Shown piece after piece: positions 55,468 through 64,000 of a DNA stretch of 64,000 bases; positions within the stretch are counted from its first letter, which is position 1; each line of letters opens with the position of its first letter. Below the pieces are notes generated by a model. The model was not told the origin of the DNA and did not search any database. It saw only the letters and a list, made by a program, of their open reading frames with translations. The translations under genes and the position numbers were made by a program. Source of the stretch: Clostridia bacterium (GTDB taxonomy: Bacteria; Bacillota; Clostridia; Oscillospirales; Acutalibacteraceae); NCBI GenBank assembly GCA_024404195.1, contig JAKSQJ010000001.1:62001-126000 (forward strand). The letters are read 5' to 3'.

Positions 55468-57525
55468 TCATTTTACAAGGTAATTAAATTGAGTTTTTGA
55501 AATCTTAAAGGGTGATTTTCCCGAAATTTTAAGATTTATATTATATAAAAGCGGCATAAGCGGAAGAATTTTTATAATGTTGTCACTGCTTTTAATAACG
55601 ATGTTATGCTCGGATGCAAAACCGTCGGCGGAAATAATAATTTTAAAAGTTCCGTATCCCGAAACAAACATATCAAACGATTTAACATCTTTTTTCAAAA
55701 GCGGATTATCAAAATCATAGTTTTTCGTTTCAAAGCAAAAATCTATTTCCTTCTTAATCTTGGTAAATTCGTCGGCATAATAATCGGCAATCTCGTCAAG
55801 TTCTCCCGTAAATTTATAAGCATAGCAAACCTTTTTCTGCGTGTCACTGCAAACAAGATAGGGAACACCGCCAAACTCAAAACCGCCTTCGTATATATGC
55901 CCTTCGGGATAAGTTTGCTTATACCATTTTATATGTTCACCTTTGCCGTTTGATGAGCCGAAATTATAATCTTTATAATCAAACAAAAAGCACTTGTTTT
56001 CAAAAAAGAGCATATAACTGCTGTTGTTTTTAATGCAAAATGCTTTATTTGCCGCCGCATTACTTATGCTCTCTAATTCTTTATTTACAGGCAGGGAAAC
56101 TTCACCTAACCCGCTGTTTCCGGAAAGGGAGTAAACCTTTTTATCGTTTGCCAAAAACAGTATTGCATTTTTGCAATTTTTGATACTGCTTTTTGCCATA
56201 CATCCGATTTCCTCGCTTACGGTATCGCATGAAAGCTTTGCAGTATAGCTTTTTTTGTCGGGGTCGCCGTTTGGCAAAGAAAAATTATTTGTCTGAATGT
56301 TTTTTGTAACCGCAACCTTGTATATGCCGTCCTCTTTAAAGGCATAAAGATTATTATTTATGCTTTTAAGAGATAAAACATCTGTTTTGTAATTTCCAAC
56401 AGAGCATTTTTCGGTTTTCGGAAAGTAAAGAGGATTATTCGGATTAAAGCCGTAAACTTCATTCTTGGTTACCTTGTTGCCGTAAAGAAATGTGCTGTCA
56501 CCGAAGGCAAATGAGTTTTCAGAACTTACGATGGTCGCAAAATCGTTCGGCGCAACCTTATTTGCATATACAACAAGATTGTTGGCGCTTGTGTTATTCG
56601 CTCTCGGCATGGCATAATCAGTATTTCCGCTTGAAAATCTTACGCAACCTGAGGTGCAGTTAAGGGTTGCCGTAACCTGCGCACCGTTAAAGTTTACGGT
56701 TGCCGTTTGCGTATTGGCAGGTAAATTCCATTCGGCGTAACTGCCTGTATTCGCATAAAATCTTATAACGCTCGGCTTTTGAGCATTTAATTTCCAAAAC
56801 GGCAGTTTGAATTGTGAGGAATATCCGTCGGTTGAAAAGTATGCCTTGAATTTTCCCGTCAACATATTGTCGGTTTCGGGGAACTTCTTGCTTGTGTCAA
56901 AAACAACACCGTTTTTCTTTGCGGTTTTATAGTTGTTTCCCGTTCCGTTAATAAATGCCGTCGGAGCATAAAAGTTGTTTTCGTTAAGTTCGCTAAAGGT
57001 TGAAAAATTACTTGAACATTCATAAATTTTTAATGCTCCGCTATTATAGCTTTCGCTGTTTTGGCTGCAACGGATAAAGGCATAAAGACCGCTTCCCGAT
57101 GTAGGTTTACCGACGGTAAAGAACACACTTTGAAAGGGATAAAAAACGCCTGAAATTTTGTTTACCGTTATTTTTCCGAGACTTTTCTTTGTTGAATTTG
57201 AAAAAATAAGATAAATGTTAATGTCTGTAAAATTAACGCTGTCGCTCCAAACATCGTAAGCAACCTTACATAAAGAGCCATTATAGGTAAAAAAGGTATC
57301 GGTAACGGTAAACGGCTTAATAAGATTACCTGACACCGAATATTTACCGAAGCGGTATTCACTTATAGGCGATATTCCGCACCTTGTTGTTAAATAACCG
57401 TTATTAAATATAACATTATTGCCTGCCTGTAATTGATTATCGGATATATCGTTAGGGGAGTCAAAAGTGTTTATTCCGCCGTCAAACGAATAGGTTTTAC
57501 GGTTTAGTTTAATGTTACTTGCCAT
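55468..57525 (-). CDS. Phage neck/tail hub protein (P22 gp10-like) candidate
   Basis: 685 aa, beta-rich. The opening SFDGGINTFDSPNDISDNQL with NNVIFNNGYLTTRCG is typical of podovirus tail nozzle or stabilisation proteins. No enzymatic motif. It follows the adaptor-like gene by three bases, in the right place for a protein capping the portal-adaptor stack. Family call is by motif only. Confidence 0.65.
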   Translation of the reverse strand: MASNIKLNRKTYSFDGGINTFDSPNDISDNQLQAGNNVIFNNGYLTTRCGISPISEYRFGKYSVSGNLIKPFTVTDTFFTYNGSLCKVAYDVWSDSVNFTDINIYLIFSNSTKKSLGKITVNKISGVFYPFQSVFFTVGKPTSGSGLYAFIRCSQNSESYNSGALKIYECSSNFSTFSELNENNFYAPTAFINGTGNNYKTAKKNGVVFDTSKKFPETDNMLTGKFKAYFSTDGYSSQFKLPFWKLNAQKPSVIRFYANTGSYAEWNLPANTQTATVNFNGAQVTATLNCTSGCVRFSSGNTDYAMPRANNTSANNLVVYANKVAPNDFATIVSSENSFAFGDSTFLYGNKVTKNEVYGFNPNNPLYFPKTEKCSVGNYKTDVLSLKSINNNLYAFKEDGIYKVAVTKNIQTNNFSLPNGDPDKKSYTAKLSCDTVSEEIGCMAKSSIKNCKNAILFLANDKKVYSLSGNSGLGEVSLPVNKELESISNAAANKAFCIKNNSSYMLFFENKCFLFDYKDYNFGSSNGKGEHIKWYKQTYPEGHIYEGGFEFGGVPYLVCSDTQKKVCYAYKFTGELDEIADYYADEFTKIKKEIDFCFETKNYDFDNPLLKKDVKSFDMFVSGYGTFKIIISADGFASEHNIVIKSSDNIIKILPLMPLLYNINLKISGKSPFKISKTQFNYLVK

Positions 57526-57528
57526 TTG

Positions 57529-57879
57529 CTACACCTCGGGAACTATTGGAAGAACATCCTCAATTTTTTTGATTTCGGATAGGTATAGCGCTTTTTTTGC
57601 GTTAAATATCGCAAGCATAGTCATCTTCTTTTCGTCATCGCCCATAATCATCGCCAAAGCAAATGCCGTGCCGTAGGATATAACGGTGGCGGCTTCACGG
57701 GATATATTTATTTCGTCTTTAAGATTTACTATCGGCTTTGCATCGCAAAGCTCAAAGGATAACTCGTTAATAACCGAAATGGCGGTGTTTTTAAGCGGAA
57801 TTTGCTGTTCTAATGAACTTTTTTCGTTTATAAGACCTAAACGAATAAGTGCGGTTTCAAATATATCAAATCCTGTCAT
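57529..57879 (-). CDS. Phage head-tail adaptor-like protein
   Basis: 116 aa, helical. MTGFDIFETALIRLGLINE and AATVISYGTAFALAMIMGDD resemble short connector proteins behind the portal. ATGA overlap with the portal gene. Function inferred from position. Confidence 0.6.
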   Translation of the reverse strand: MTGFDIFETALIRLGLINEKSSLEQQIPLKNTAISVINELSFELCDAKPIVNLKDEINISREAATVISYGTAFALAMIMGDDEKKMTMLAIFNAKKALYLSEIKKIEDVLPIVPEV

Positions 57880-59471
57880 ACAATTTCTCCTTTGTCGGTA
57901 ATACTGCTTTCAATAAGTTTATCCTTTTTGGGAATAAGACCGTCGGGCAACCGCTCAAAAAACTCTTTCTTTGAAATTATTCCTTGCTCTAATAACTCGG
58001 TCAGTGTTTTGACGGTTTCCTTGGCGGTAAATTCCGGCTTGTTGGTGGCTTCGGCGGAGCAGTTAAAGGTCAAATTACTGTATCGTTTTCCGTTAAACGG
58101 CATATACCAAACGCCCTCCTCATCGGAAATTTTGATTTTACGGTTGCCGTATTGAGTAATCCAAAAGTCCGCCCATATAAGAGCAATATCCTCGGCAAAT
58201 TTTTGGAAACTCTTTTTGATTAGGTCAAGGGGCATGGTTGCGGCATTTCTCATAATGTTTAAAGCGCCCATATTATCGGCTCTGCTGTCGCCGAGCGCTA
58301 CCTCGTTGGCGCCGCATTGAGCAAGTGTTGTTTCAATAAGTCGGTCAACGCAGTTGCTGAAATTCGCCGTAACATCAGGGGGAGATACATATTTAACGGC
58401 TCCGTCAATATCGTCATTAGTGCCGAAAACCTTAATTATTTGTCCGGGGTCGTTTGTAATATCACCGCTTATTATGTCGCCGTTTACGAGCATTAAGGGC
58501 ATACCCATAGTAACCGCCGACCATACATTTGCGGTAATCATTCGGTTTATGGCGATTTGGTTTGGAATTTGATAGGTGATTTCGCTGTCGCCGTAAATCA
58601 TATTGTTCCTTTCATTCCATCTTATAAGAGCAAGCGGATAACGGCGAAGCATGGTGTTATACGCAGGTTTAATAACCGCATTTTCGGTAAATTTTGCACA
58701 CCAAACCGTCTCGTTGCCGTTTTCGTCCTTTTGCTTATAAAGCTTTGTCAGAACAAGGGTTGAATTTGAGGAGTTTTGAAGATTATTAAGGGTAAATTCG
58801 TCGGCACCGCAAAGGGCGGCTTCGTTTAGAACGCTTTCGGTATCTTTGTTTGAAGCAATGATGATATAGGGTTGTTCCTCAACTGACTGGATATAAGGGT
58901 TACCGAAATAAACATTTGAAACATCAAGAACTTCGCATTTGATATCGCCGGTAACATTTTCGTCCCTTTTTGAAAATCCCGTTATTTGAGTTGAATCCCA
59001 ATAGGTATAGATAATTCCCGTTCCGCTGATGTAAGCATTTTTAAGTGCCTTGGCATAAAGGTTGTCAAGACCTATTCGCTTAGATGTTACGATATAGTAG
59101 TTATCCATAGCATCGCTTATTGAGTTAATTTCGTCTTTTGCCAAAATACCGGTGGTTTTGTAACCCGACATTCGCTTTTTAAGGGACGCTTTTTTATCGG
59201 AATTAAGCTTTGCAACACCGTTAACGCCGTATTCAACCGAAATCGGAGAGCCGAGAACCTGCGAAAGCTTATATTCACCTATCCTTTTTATAATATTATG
59301 CCTGACAAGGGGTCTTTGATTACCGCAATCTGCGCCGTGCCATTGGTCTCCTCTGTAAAACCGCTCGTTTATGACGCTTTGCTCATAAATACCCTTTGTG
59401 CCTATGCTGTTTTTGAAGTTTACACCTAATCGGTATTCTTCAAAAACGATGGAAGGTGTAAGATTTATCAT
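57876..59471 (-). CDS. Phage portal protein
   Basis: 531 aa. NERFYRGDQWHG, RPLVRHNIIKRIGEYKLSQV and a long alpha-rich C-terminal part fit podovirus/P22-type portals, the twelve-fold ring through which DNA enters the head. ATG 59471 has GGAGG upstream. Complete frame with no sign of decay. Confidence 0.82.
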   Translation of the reverse strand: MINLTPSIVFEEYRLGVNFKNSIGTKGIYEQSVINERFYRGDQWHGADCGNQRPLVRHNIIKRIGEYKLSQVLGSPISVEYGVNGVAKLNSDKKASLKKRMSGYKTTGILAKDEINSISDAMDNYYIVTSKRIGLDNLYAKALKNAYISGTGIIYTYWDSTQITGFSKRDENVTGDIKCEVLDVSNVYFGNPYIQSVEEQPYIIIASNKDTESVLNEAALCGADEFTLNNLQNSSNSTLVLTKLYKQKDENGNETVWCAKFTENAVIKPAYNTMLRRYPLALIRWNERNNMIYGDSEITYQIPNQIAINRMITANVWSAVTMGMPLMLVNGDIISGDITNDPGQIIKVFGTNDDIDGAVKYVSPPDVTANFSNCVDRLIETTLAQCGANEVALGDSRADNMGALNIMRNAATMPLDLIKKSFQKFAEDIALIWADFWITQYGNRKIKISDEEGVWYMPFNGKRYSNLTFNCSAEATNKPEFTAKETVKTLTELLEQGIISKKEFFERLPDGLIPKKDKLIESSITDKGEIV

Positions 59472-59533
59472 ATTATTCCTCCTTTTAGAAAACAACCCTG
59501 AGGGTAAACCTCAGGGAAGTTAAAAGTTTTTAT

Positions 59534-60721
59534 TTAGTCTTCGGAGCCCTCAACGGTAACGGTTGCAACGGTTGTATCAACAGATGCTATGCCGTCAACG
59601 GTAATCTTTGCGAAGTAGTAGTATTTTCCTTCTTCAAGGGTTGTCGGAATGGTGTAGCTTGAAGAGGTGGCAGAGGCAATCTTAACCGCATTTGATTTAG
59701 CGGTGTCGGTGCAGGAATACCACTGATAGGTAAGCGTTCCCTCGCTTGAAGCGGTTACCGAAACACTGCCGCTTATGCTGCCCTCGGTAACGGTTTTATC
59801 CTCGGGTTGTGCAGAAATCGTAACCTCGGGGGATAACCATGCCCAGATAGCATCAAGACCGCTCTTTTTAACGAATACATCGTAATAGATACGGTAGTCA
59901 AACTTGTAAGCATCGGCATCAATGTTCTGCTCGGGTGTGAAAATTCTCATCTGCTCGGTTTTCTTAACAAGATGAGCGCCCGATTTAGGACATACAAGCA
60001 TATAAACCTCTCTTGCATTTGAAAGGGGAGTAAAGCCGCCGGCGGTGGTGTTGTTAAATGTGTAAGCGGTTTTCATTCTTTCGGATACAACTGGAATTAA
60101 GGCAACGCCGTTAATTGACTTAACCTTTAAGTTAATATTGCCCTGCTTAAAATCGGTTACATCAATGAGTCTTGAAATCTCGGTGCTGTTCTGGAAAGCG
60201 GCATACATGGCGCTGTCAATGAAAGCTACCAATTCTTCATCGTAACCGACCTTTTTCTGAACCTCGTTAATTAGTGAGCAAAGTGCCTCATACGGCTTTT
60301 CAATATTGCCGTCAATAAGGTTTGCTCTTGTTGCGGCAAGACCTGCAAGCTTTGACAAAACATAGGAATCACATTCGGGAACAACCTTTGTGCGAACATA
60401 TTCGCCCAAAATTTTTCCTGCAAGGTTTGCAATACCCGTTTCGTCCATATCTTCTCGGTCAATCTGCAAAGAACGGGCTCTGTCCATAGACATTGTATAT
60501 GAACTGTTGCTTACTGTAATTGCGCCTCTTGAAAAACCGGTATCACGGTCATAATCGGCAAGTCCCTGAAAATCAATATCGGGGATAATAACTGTTTTTG
60601 CTCCTACAAACTTGGTTTTAAGAGCATTATCGGCGAAGAAACCTGTTGCGCTTTTTTGTTCAAAAACCTTATCAAGCTCTTCTGAATATCTTGTTGCGTT
60701 TTCTATTGAATTTATTGACAT
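59534..60721 (-). CDS. Phage major capsid protein with C-terminal Ig-like domain
   Basis: 395 aa. Residues 1-300 match an HK97-fold capsid protein of the non-cleaved type (SFTMSMDRARSLQIDREDMDE-like core, LVCPKSGAHLVKKTEQMRIF, YDVFVKKS). From about 303 to 392 an Ig-like beta domain follows (ISAQPEDKTVTEGSISGSVS, LTYQWYSC, YYYFAKITVDGIASV), of the kind that decorates capsid surfaces. Ribosome site AAAGGAGAC. Order capsid-then-portal is unusual. Confidence 0.82.
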   Translation of the reverse strand: MSINSIENATRYSEELDKVFEQKSATGFFADNALKTKFVGAKTVIIPDIDFQGLADYDRDTGFSRGAITVSNSSYTMSMDRARSLQIDREDMDETGIANLAGKILGEYVRTKVVPECDSYVLSKLAGLAATRANLIDGNIEKPYEALCSLINEVQKKVGYDEELVAFIDSAMYAAFQNSTEISRLIDVTDFKQGNINLKVKSINGVALIPVVSERMKTAYTFNNTTAGGFTPLSNAREVYMLVCPKSGAHLVKKTEQMRIFTPEQNIDADAYKFDYRIYYDVFVKKSGLDAIWAWLSPEVTISAQPEDKTVTEGSISGSVSVTASSEGTLTYQWYSCTDTAKSNAVKIASATSSSYTIPTTLEEGKYYYFAKITVDGIASVDTTVATVTVEGSED

Positions 60722-60738
60722 ATTAAGTCTCCTTTAAA

Positions 60739-60984
60739 TTATTTGCCCCAAATTCCCTTTAAGAACTCCGTCCCTGTCGGGTCAAAGCTTCCGTTATCGT
60801 TTGTTGTTTGGGAACCGGTGCTGCGGTTTTTTGCGGTTTCGTTTTCTTCCTTAACCGCTTGTTTTTCTTCAAGTGCGGTTAAAAATTCATCAACCGTCTG
60901 ACCGCATTTTTCGGCAAGATTTTGAATCCTTGCTTCATCGTTTTGCTGTTCTTCTGCATTTATTTGCGAATTATTTTCTTCCAT
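60739..60984 (-). CDS. Small scaffold-like phage protein
   Basis: 81 aa, acidic and Gln/Asn-rich, with a short predicted helix (ARIQNLAEKCGQTVDEFLTAL) and FDPTGTEFLKGIWG at the end. Position before the capsid gene suits a scaffolding protein. ATG 60984 has AGGAGTTAATT upstream. Confidence 0.55.
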   Translation of the reverse strand: MEENNSQINAEEQQNDEARIQNLAEKCGQTVDEFLTALEEKQAVKEENETAKNRSTGSQTTNDNGSFDPTGTEFLKGIWGK

Positions 60985-61189
60985 AATTAACTCCTTTTTG
61001 AACTGTTCCGTCATAACTTAAAAAGTTTCTGTATTGCTCATCGGTCATAGAAAAATCCGATTTGTTAAAAACCGTTGAGATTTTATCCGTAACGGCTTTG
61101 GGCTTTTTGTTGTCGGGGAATGAAATACCCAGCATAAAGCCAATTAAAAAAGCCCATAAAAATATGGCGACATAAACTGTTGCAGTCAT
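60971..61189 (-). CDS. Small single-helix membrane protein in the phage module
   Basis: 72 aa. One N-terminal membrane helix (VYVAIFLWAFLIGFMLGI) then a charged tail. ATGA overlap with terL, GGAGG eight bases upstream. It overlaps the scaffold-like start. No known domain; holin-like size but a single helix. Confidence 0.6.
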   Translation of the reverse strand: MTATVYVAIFLWAFLIGFMLGISFPDNKKPKAVTDKISTVFNKSDFSMTDEQYRNFLSYDGTVQKGVNYGRK

Positions 61190-62478
61190 ACATCCCATCC
61201 TCCTTTGAAGGTCTTTTCGTAAATGTTTTCTGTAGTTTGTTTGACATCGGGCTTAAAAAACCTGACATCGTAAAATGCGTAACGAAGAGCATCGCAAAGA
61301 TGATTGTCGCTGTCCTTTGGCATCATAAGACCGTTTTCGTTTTTCCTTGTGTCATAAACATAAGTTGATAATTCTTTGATGGTATTTACACACTTTGGAT
61401 TAACGATAATTCGGTATTCGTTTATGGTGGCAATTCCGTTCAGAACACTGTCCCGTCCTTTAACTGAAGGGACAATTCTTGAAATTCCAAGTCGGCGCAA
61501 ATCATCGTTGGATTTCGGCTCTGCGCAGTCGGCACGAATTCGCTCCTTTGCATAACCCCGCCTTTTGATTTCATCCGCAATATCGCAGTTTAACATTTTT
61601 TTCTTGTAGAACTCGTCAAATATATAAATCTGCTTTGATAGAGGATTTACCTTAAAGGCGATAAATGCCGTAGGGTCGTTTGAATAGCCGTAATCAAGAC
61701 CGAAAAAGTTTTTCCAATTCAATGAATCCTTTTCGGCAATGCTTACAACACCGATTTCAAAATCCTCATAGACAAGACCTTCCGAGATTCCCCAATCTCC
61801 GAGTCCTGCAACTCGGTATTTTTTCGGATTGTTCCGTTTCATATTTTCAAAAACATCAAAATCGGTTTTATCCAAAAATTCGTTAGTCAAATAGTTGGTT
61901 GAAAAGGTGTCGCAATTTTCGGGAGTGTCGTCAAAGAACCTTTTTTTAAGCCAATGAGTTTCACTCCAAGGGTTAAAGGTAATGGTTGTTTGCTTAAAAA
62001 CGGAACTGTGGACTTTTCCTCTCGGAACGGATAGGTCAAGTTTCAAAAAATCTTCTTCTTTTGCTATTTCAAATGCCTCCTCAATCCATACAAAATTGAG
62101 GTATCCTTTTGAAACGGTTGTTGAAGCGAGTTTTAAAACATCGTCAAATCCGCGAAAGAGAATTTTTTGACCTGTGGGGATATAGGTCATTTCAAGAGGG
62201 GATACGGTATTGCTCCAAAGATGAGTAACTCCTAATTTTTCCTGAGTCCATTTCAGTTGAGCAAAGGTGCTGTCACGGTGAGTGTTCATAACTTGGCGCA
62301 CAACAAGAAGATTGCTTTCTTCATATTTCATTAAGCGGAAAATCATATTAAGCGCCGTTGTGGCACTTTTCTTTGATGCTTTTCCGCCCTTTAACACTCT
62401 GTAACGCTTTTTGCAGTTCCAAAAATCCTCGTAACCTTTACCTACTATCTTTGAAAGTTTAAGGTTTGATATCGTCAA
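61186..62478 (-). CDS. Terminase large subunit (PBSX type)
   Basis: 430 aa. ATPase loop KGGKASKKSATTAL near residue 30, Walker B NFVWIEEA near 127, then the RNase-H-like nuclease: GLDYGYSNDPTA, DCAEPKSNDDLRR and DNHLCDALRYAFYD supply the acidic residues. It packages DNA into the prohead. All motifs kept, so not obviously decayed. TTG start behind GGTGACGATTA, overlapping terS by 20 bases. Confidence 0.88.
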   Translation of the reverse strand: MTISNLKLSKIVGKGYEDFWNCKKRYRVLKGGKASKKSATTALNMIFRLMKYEESNLLVVRQVMNTHRDSTFAQLKWTQEKLGVTHLWSNTVSPLEMTYIPTGQKILFRGFDDVLKLASTTVSKGYLNFVWIEEAFEIAKEEDFLKLDLSVPRGKVHSSVFKQTTITFNPWSETHWLKKRFFDDTPENCDTFSTNYLTNEFLDKTDFDVFENMKRNNPKKYRVAGLGDWGISEGLVYEDFEIGVVSIAEKDSLNWKNFFGLDYGYSNDPTAFIAFKVNPLSKQIYIFDEFYKKKMLNCDIADEIKRRGYAKERIRADCAEPKSNDDLRRLGISRIVPSVKGRDSVLNGIATINEYRIIVNPKCVNTIKELSTYVYDTRKNENGLMMPKDSDNHLCDALRYAFYDVRFFKPDVKQTTENIYEKTFKGGWDV

Positions 62479-62722
62479 TAATCGTCACCGCCTTCATTTC
62501 TCCTTCGCTTTCGTTTCCCGAAAGGATTAAGTTCAGTTCCTTAATTGAAGAAAGGTCGCCCGATACCGCTTTTTTGTATAGTGCTACCATAACTGCCGAC
62601 ATTCTTGTTGGGTTTTTAATACGAAATCCCTCGTCTTTAAGCGACTGCACTTCCGACTTTGGTAACCTTTCACTCAAAAGCGAATATAAAACATTTTTAA
62701 AAGGTGAATTATTATCGTTCAT
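62459..62722 (-). CDS. Terminase small subunit-like protein
   Basis: 87 aa, helical and charged, located just before the large terminase and overlapping it. Identity rests on position and size. ATG 62722 has AAAGGACAACC upstream. Confidence 0.6.
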   Translation of the reverse strand: MNDNNSPFKNVLYSLLSERLPKSEVQSLKDEGFRIKNPTRMSAVMVALYKKAVSGDLSSIKELNLILSGNESEGEMKAVTIIDDIKP

Positions 62723-62817
62723 ATCGGTTGTCCTTTCTTCAAAATTACGGTAAGCTTTGTCACTCACCGCATTTATAATACACCCGAAATTTGCGACATT
62801 CACCGACAATTTATTTC

Positions 62818-62845
62818 TTGCAATTATGTAATAATATGGTATAAT
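62818..62845 (+). promoter_or_regulatory. Promoter of the DUF2975 gene
   Basis: TTGCAA (62818-62823), 16 bases, TATAAT (62840-62845). Confidence 0.65.
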
Positions 62846-62871
62846 AGAACAGTATGGAGGTCGTGTGTATT

Positions 62872-63300
62872 ATGAAAACAAAAAACTCCGCAAAAATACT
62901 GCTTATAATTACATATATTTTGTTCGTTGCATTGGTGGCTTTTGCCGTTTTGTTGCCTTACGGCGCAACTTGGTATACCGAAAAAATGCATAGGTCGGAA
63001 AAACTGCCTACTGTGCTTATGTGCACTTGCTACCCTTGTTTGCCTTTTGCTTTTTATGCGCTTCTTTCAATAAAAAGGATTGCAAAGAGTATTCTTGACG
63101 GCAGTGTTCTTACTAAAAAGACGCTCAAAAATATTTATGTAATCGGAATATGTTGCTTTATAGCAGGGCTTATAATGATATTTGTGGGACTTTTGGAGTA
63201 TTTCCCGTTCTTTGTTGTATCCTGCGGTGCATTTTTTTGCACGGTTATTTCAAAGGTTTTTGCCGATGTTTTCAAGGCGTATTTGGATACGCAGGAATAA
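62872..63300 (+). CDS. DUF2975 family membrane protein
   Basis: 142 aa, four membrane helices (about 10-32, 48-68, 88-110 and 113-135). Size and layout match DUF2975 proteins, often paired with small XRE regulators, none of which is seen beside it. ATG 62872 has GGAGG upstream. Confidence 0.7.
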   Translation: MKTKNSAKILLIITYILFVALVAFAVLLPYGATWYTEKMHRSEKLPTVLMCTCYPCLPFAFYALLSIKRIAKSILDGSVLTKKTLKNIYVIGICCFIAGLIMIFVGLLEYFPFFVVSCGAFFCTVISKVFADVFKAYLDTQE

Positions 63301-63341
63301 AATTTTGTTAAAATATAAAAAAATTTAAAGGATTGATAAAT

Positions 63342-63614
63342 TTGAGAAGTGTTATTTCCGTAATAGGTAAGGATGCGGTCGGCATCACCGCAAAGATAAG
63401 TGCCGTATGCGCAAACCGTAATGTCAATATCGTTGATATTTCGCAGTCGGTATTAAAGGAAGATATTTTTGTAATGGTAATGCTTACCGAAGTGTCCGAT
63501 GGCTCATCAACAATACCGATGCTTAAAGACGATTTCAAGAAAATTTCCGATGAAACGGGTCTTGATATTCGTGTTATCCATGAGGATGTTTTTAATTCAA
63601 TGCATAAGATATGA
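63342..63614 (+). CDS. ACT-domain protein
   Basis: 90 aa, a single ACT fold (SVIGKDAVGITAKISAVCAN and VNIVDISQSVLKEDIFVMVM), small-molecule-binding. Pairs next to DUF711 genes widely in Firmicutes. TTG 63342 with AAAGGA upstream is the likely start; nine bases before the next gene. Confidence 0.88.
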   Translation: MRSVISVIGKDAVGITAKISAVCANRNVNIVDISQSVLKEDIFVMVMLTEVSDGSSTIPMLKDDFKKISDETGLDIRVIHEDVFNSMHKI

Positions 63615-63623
63615 GGAATAAAA

Positions 63624-64000
63624 ATGCTTAACCTAAACGAAATTGTTGAAATTGTAAATATGATTGAGCAGGAAAACCTTGATATAAGAACGGTAACAAT
63701 GGGCATTTCTTTGCTTGACTGTGCCGACTCGGATATTGATAAATCCTGCGAAAAGATTTATAACAAGATAAAAAGCAAAGCGGGTAATTTTGTTAAGACC
63801 GTTTGCGATATAGAATGTGAATACGGCGTTCCGATAATAAATAAGCGTATTTCGGTAACGCCTGTTTCTATGTTGGTTGCCGTTTCGGGCGGAGACCCCG
63901 TTAAGTATGCCGAGGTTTTGCAAAAATGCGCCGACGAAACGGGAGTTAATTTTATCGGCGGTTTTTCCGCCCTTGTTCATAAGGGCTTTTCCGCCGGTGA
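63624..64000 (+). CDS. DUF711 / PFL-family protein (N-terminal part, cut by window edge)
   Basis: Reading from ATG 63624 (GAGGAAT upstream) the open frame runs off the right edge after 125 codons. MLNLNEIVEIVNMI and IRTVTMGISLLDCADSD, then INKRISVTPVSMLVAVSGGD, match DUF711, which is conserved with the upstream ACT protein. Function unknown. Confidence 0.85.
   Translation, partial: MLNLNEIVEIVNMIEQENLDIRTVTMGISLLDCADSDIDKSCEKIYNKIKSKAGNFVKTVCDIECEYGVPIINKRISVTPVSMLVAVSGGDPVKYAEVLQKCADETGVNFIGGFSALVHKGFSAG

Overview
The window is a stretch of chromosome from an endospore-forming, moderately AT-rich Clostridia-type Firmicute, most likely of the Oscillospiraceae/Ruminococcaceae kind. This is an inference from gene content, Shine-Dalgarno sites (GGAGG, GAGGTGAT), frequent TTG starts and sigma-A promoters. 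Sporulation genes include spoIIGA (cut by the left edge), spoIIE, sleB and a SpoIIQ-like M23 protein. The rest is mainly conserved core genes, densely packed with many ATGA or TAATG overlaps.

Layout. 1-5791: spoIIGA (-), then pth, mfd and a foldase-like lipoprotein (+). 5841-12197: a full F1Fo ATP synthase operon (-) behind a consensus promoter, with a strikingly short delta subunit. 12264-15724: a QueT-like transporter, rnhA, lexA, a split TauE pair and a P-loop ATPase (-). 15816-24050: rnpB, then yceD-rpmF, a DUF512 radical SAM protein, der-plsY-gpsA, rpmB, a HAD phosphatase, an MFS transporter and dCMP deaminase (+). 24088-33809 (-): a cohesin-domain membrane protein and a lipoprotein, preceded in transcription by the rimP-nusA-ylxR-ylxQ-infB-rbfA-nrnA-truB-ribF operon. 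Here infB is frameshifted and ribF has ACG where its ATG should be. 33955-39848 (-): a zinc-ribbon/pseudokinase/PASTA protein, an XRE-HTH domain fused to GlmM, and spoIIE. 40029-48534: sleB, cysteine desulfurase, a wall-anchored secreted protein, a GMP synthetase without glutaminase domain, MazF, PAP2, YwaF-like, Mrp and TrmB. 48609-54311: M23 protein, histidine phosphatase, two flavoproteins and gap. 54363-62722 (-): a podovirus-like packaging, capsid and neck module followed by a GHL10 lipoprotein. 62872-64000 (+): a DUF2975 membrane protein, an ACT-domain protein and the start of a DUF711 protein.

Working together. The rimP-nusA operon joins transcription elongation, ribosome maturation and translation initiation. 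Its leader carries a promoter followed by a terminator-like hairpin, which suits NusA-dependent attenuation. spoIIGA and spoIIE both have TTGACA and TATAAT elements 21-22 bases apart, the layout of Spo0A-activated promoters. The most unusual items are the HTH-GlmM fusion with a palindrome at its own promoter, the compact head-only phage module with an Ig-like domain on the capsid protein, the PASTA pseudokinase, the miniature ATP synthase delta subunit and the two damaged or miscalled essential genes (infB, ribF). No tRNA, rRNA other than the RNase P RNA gene, CRISPR array, insertion sequence or integrase was seen.
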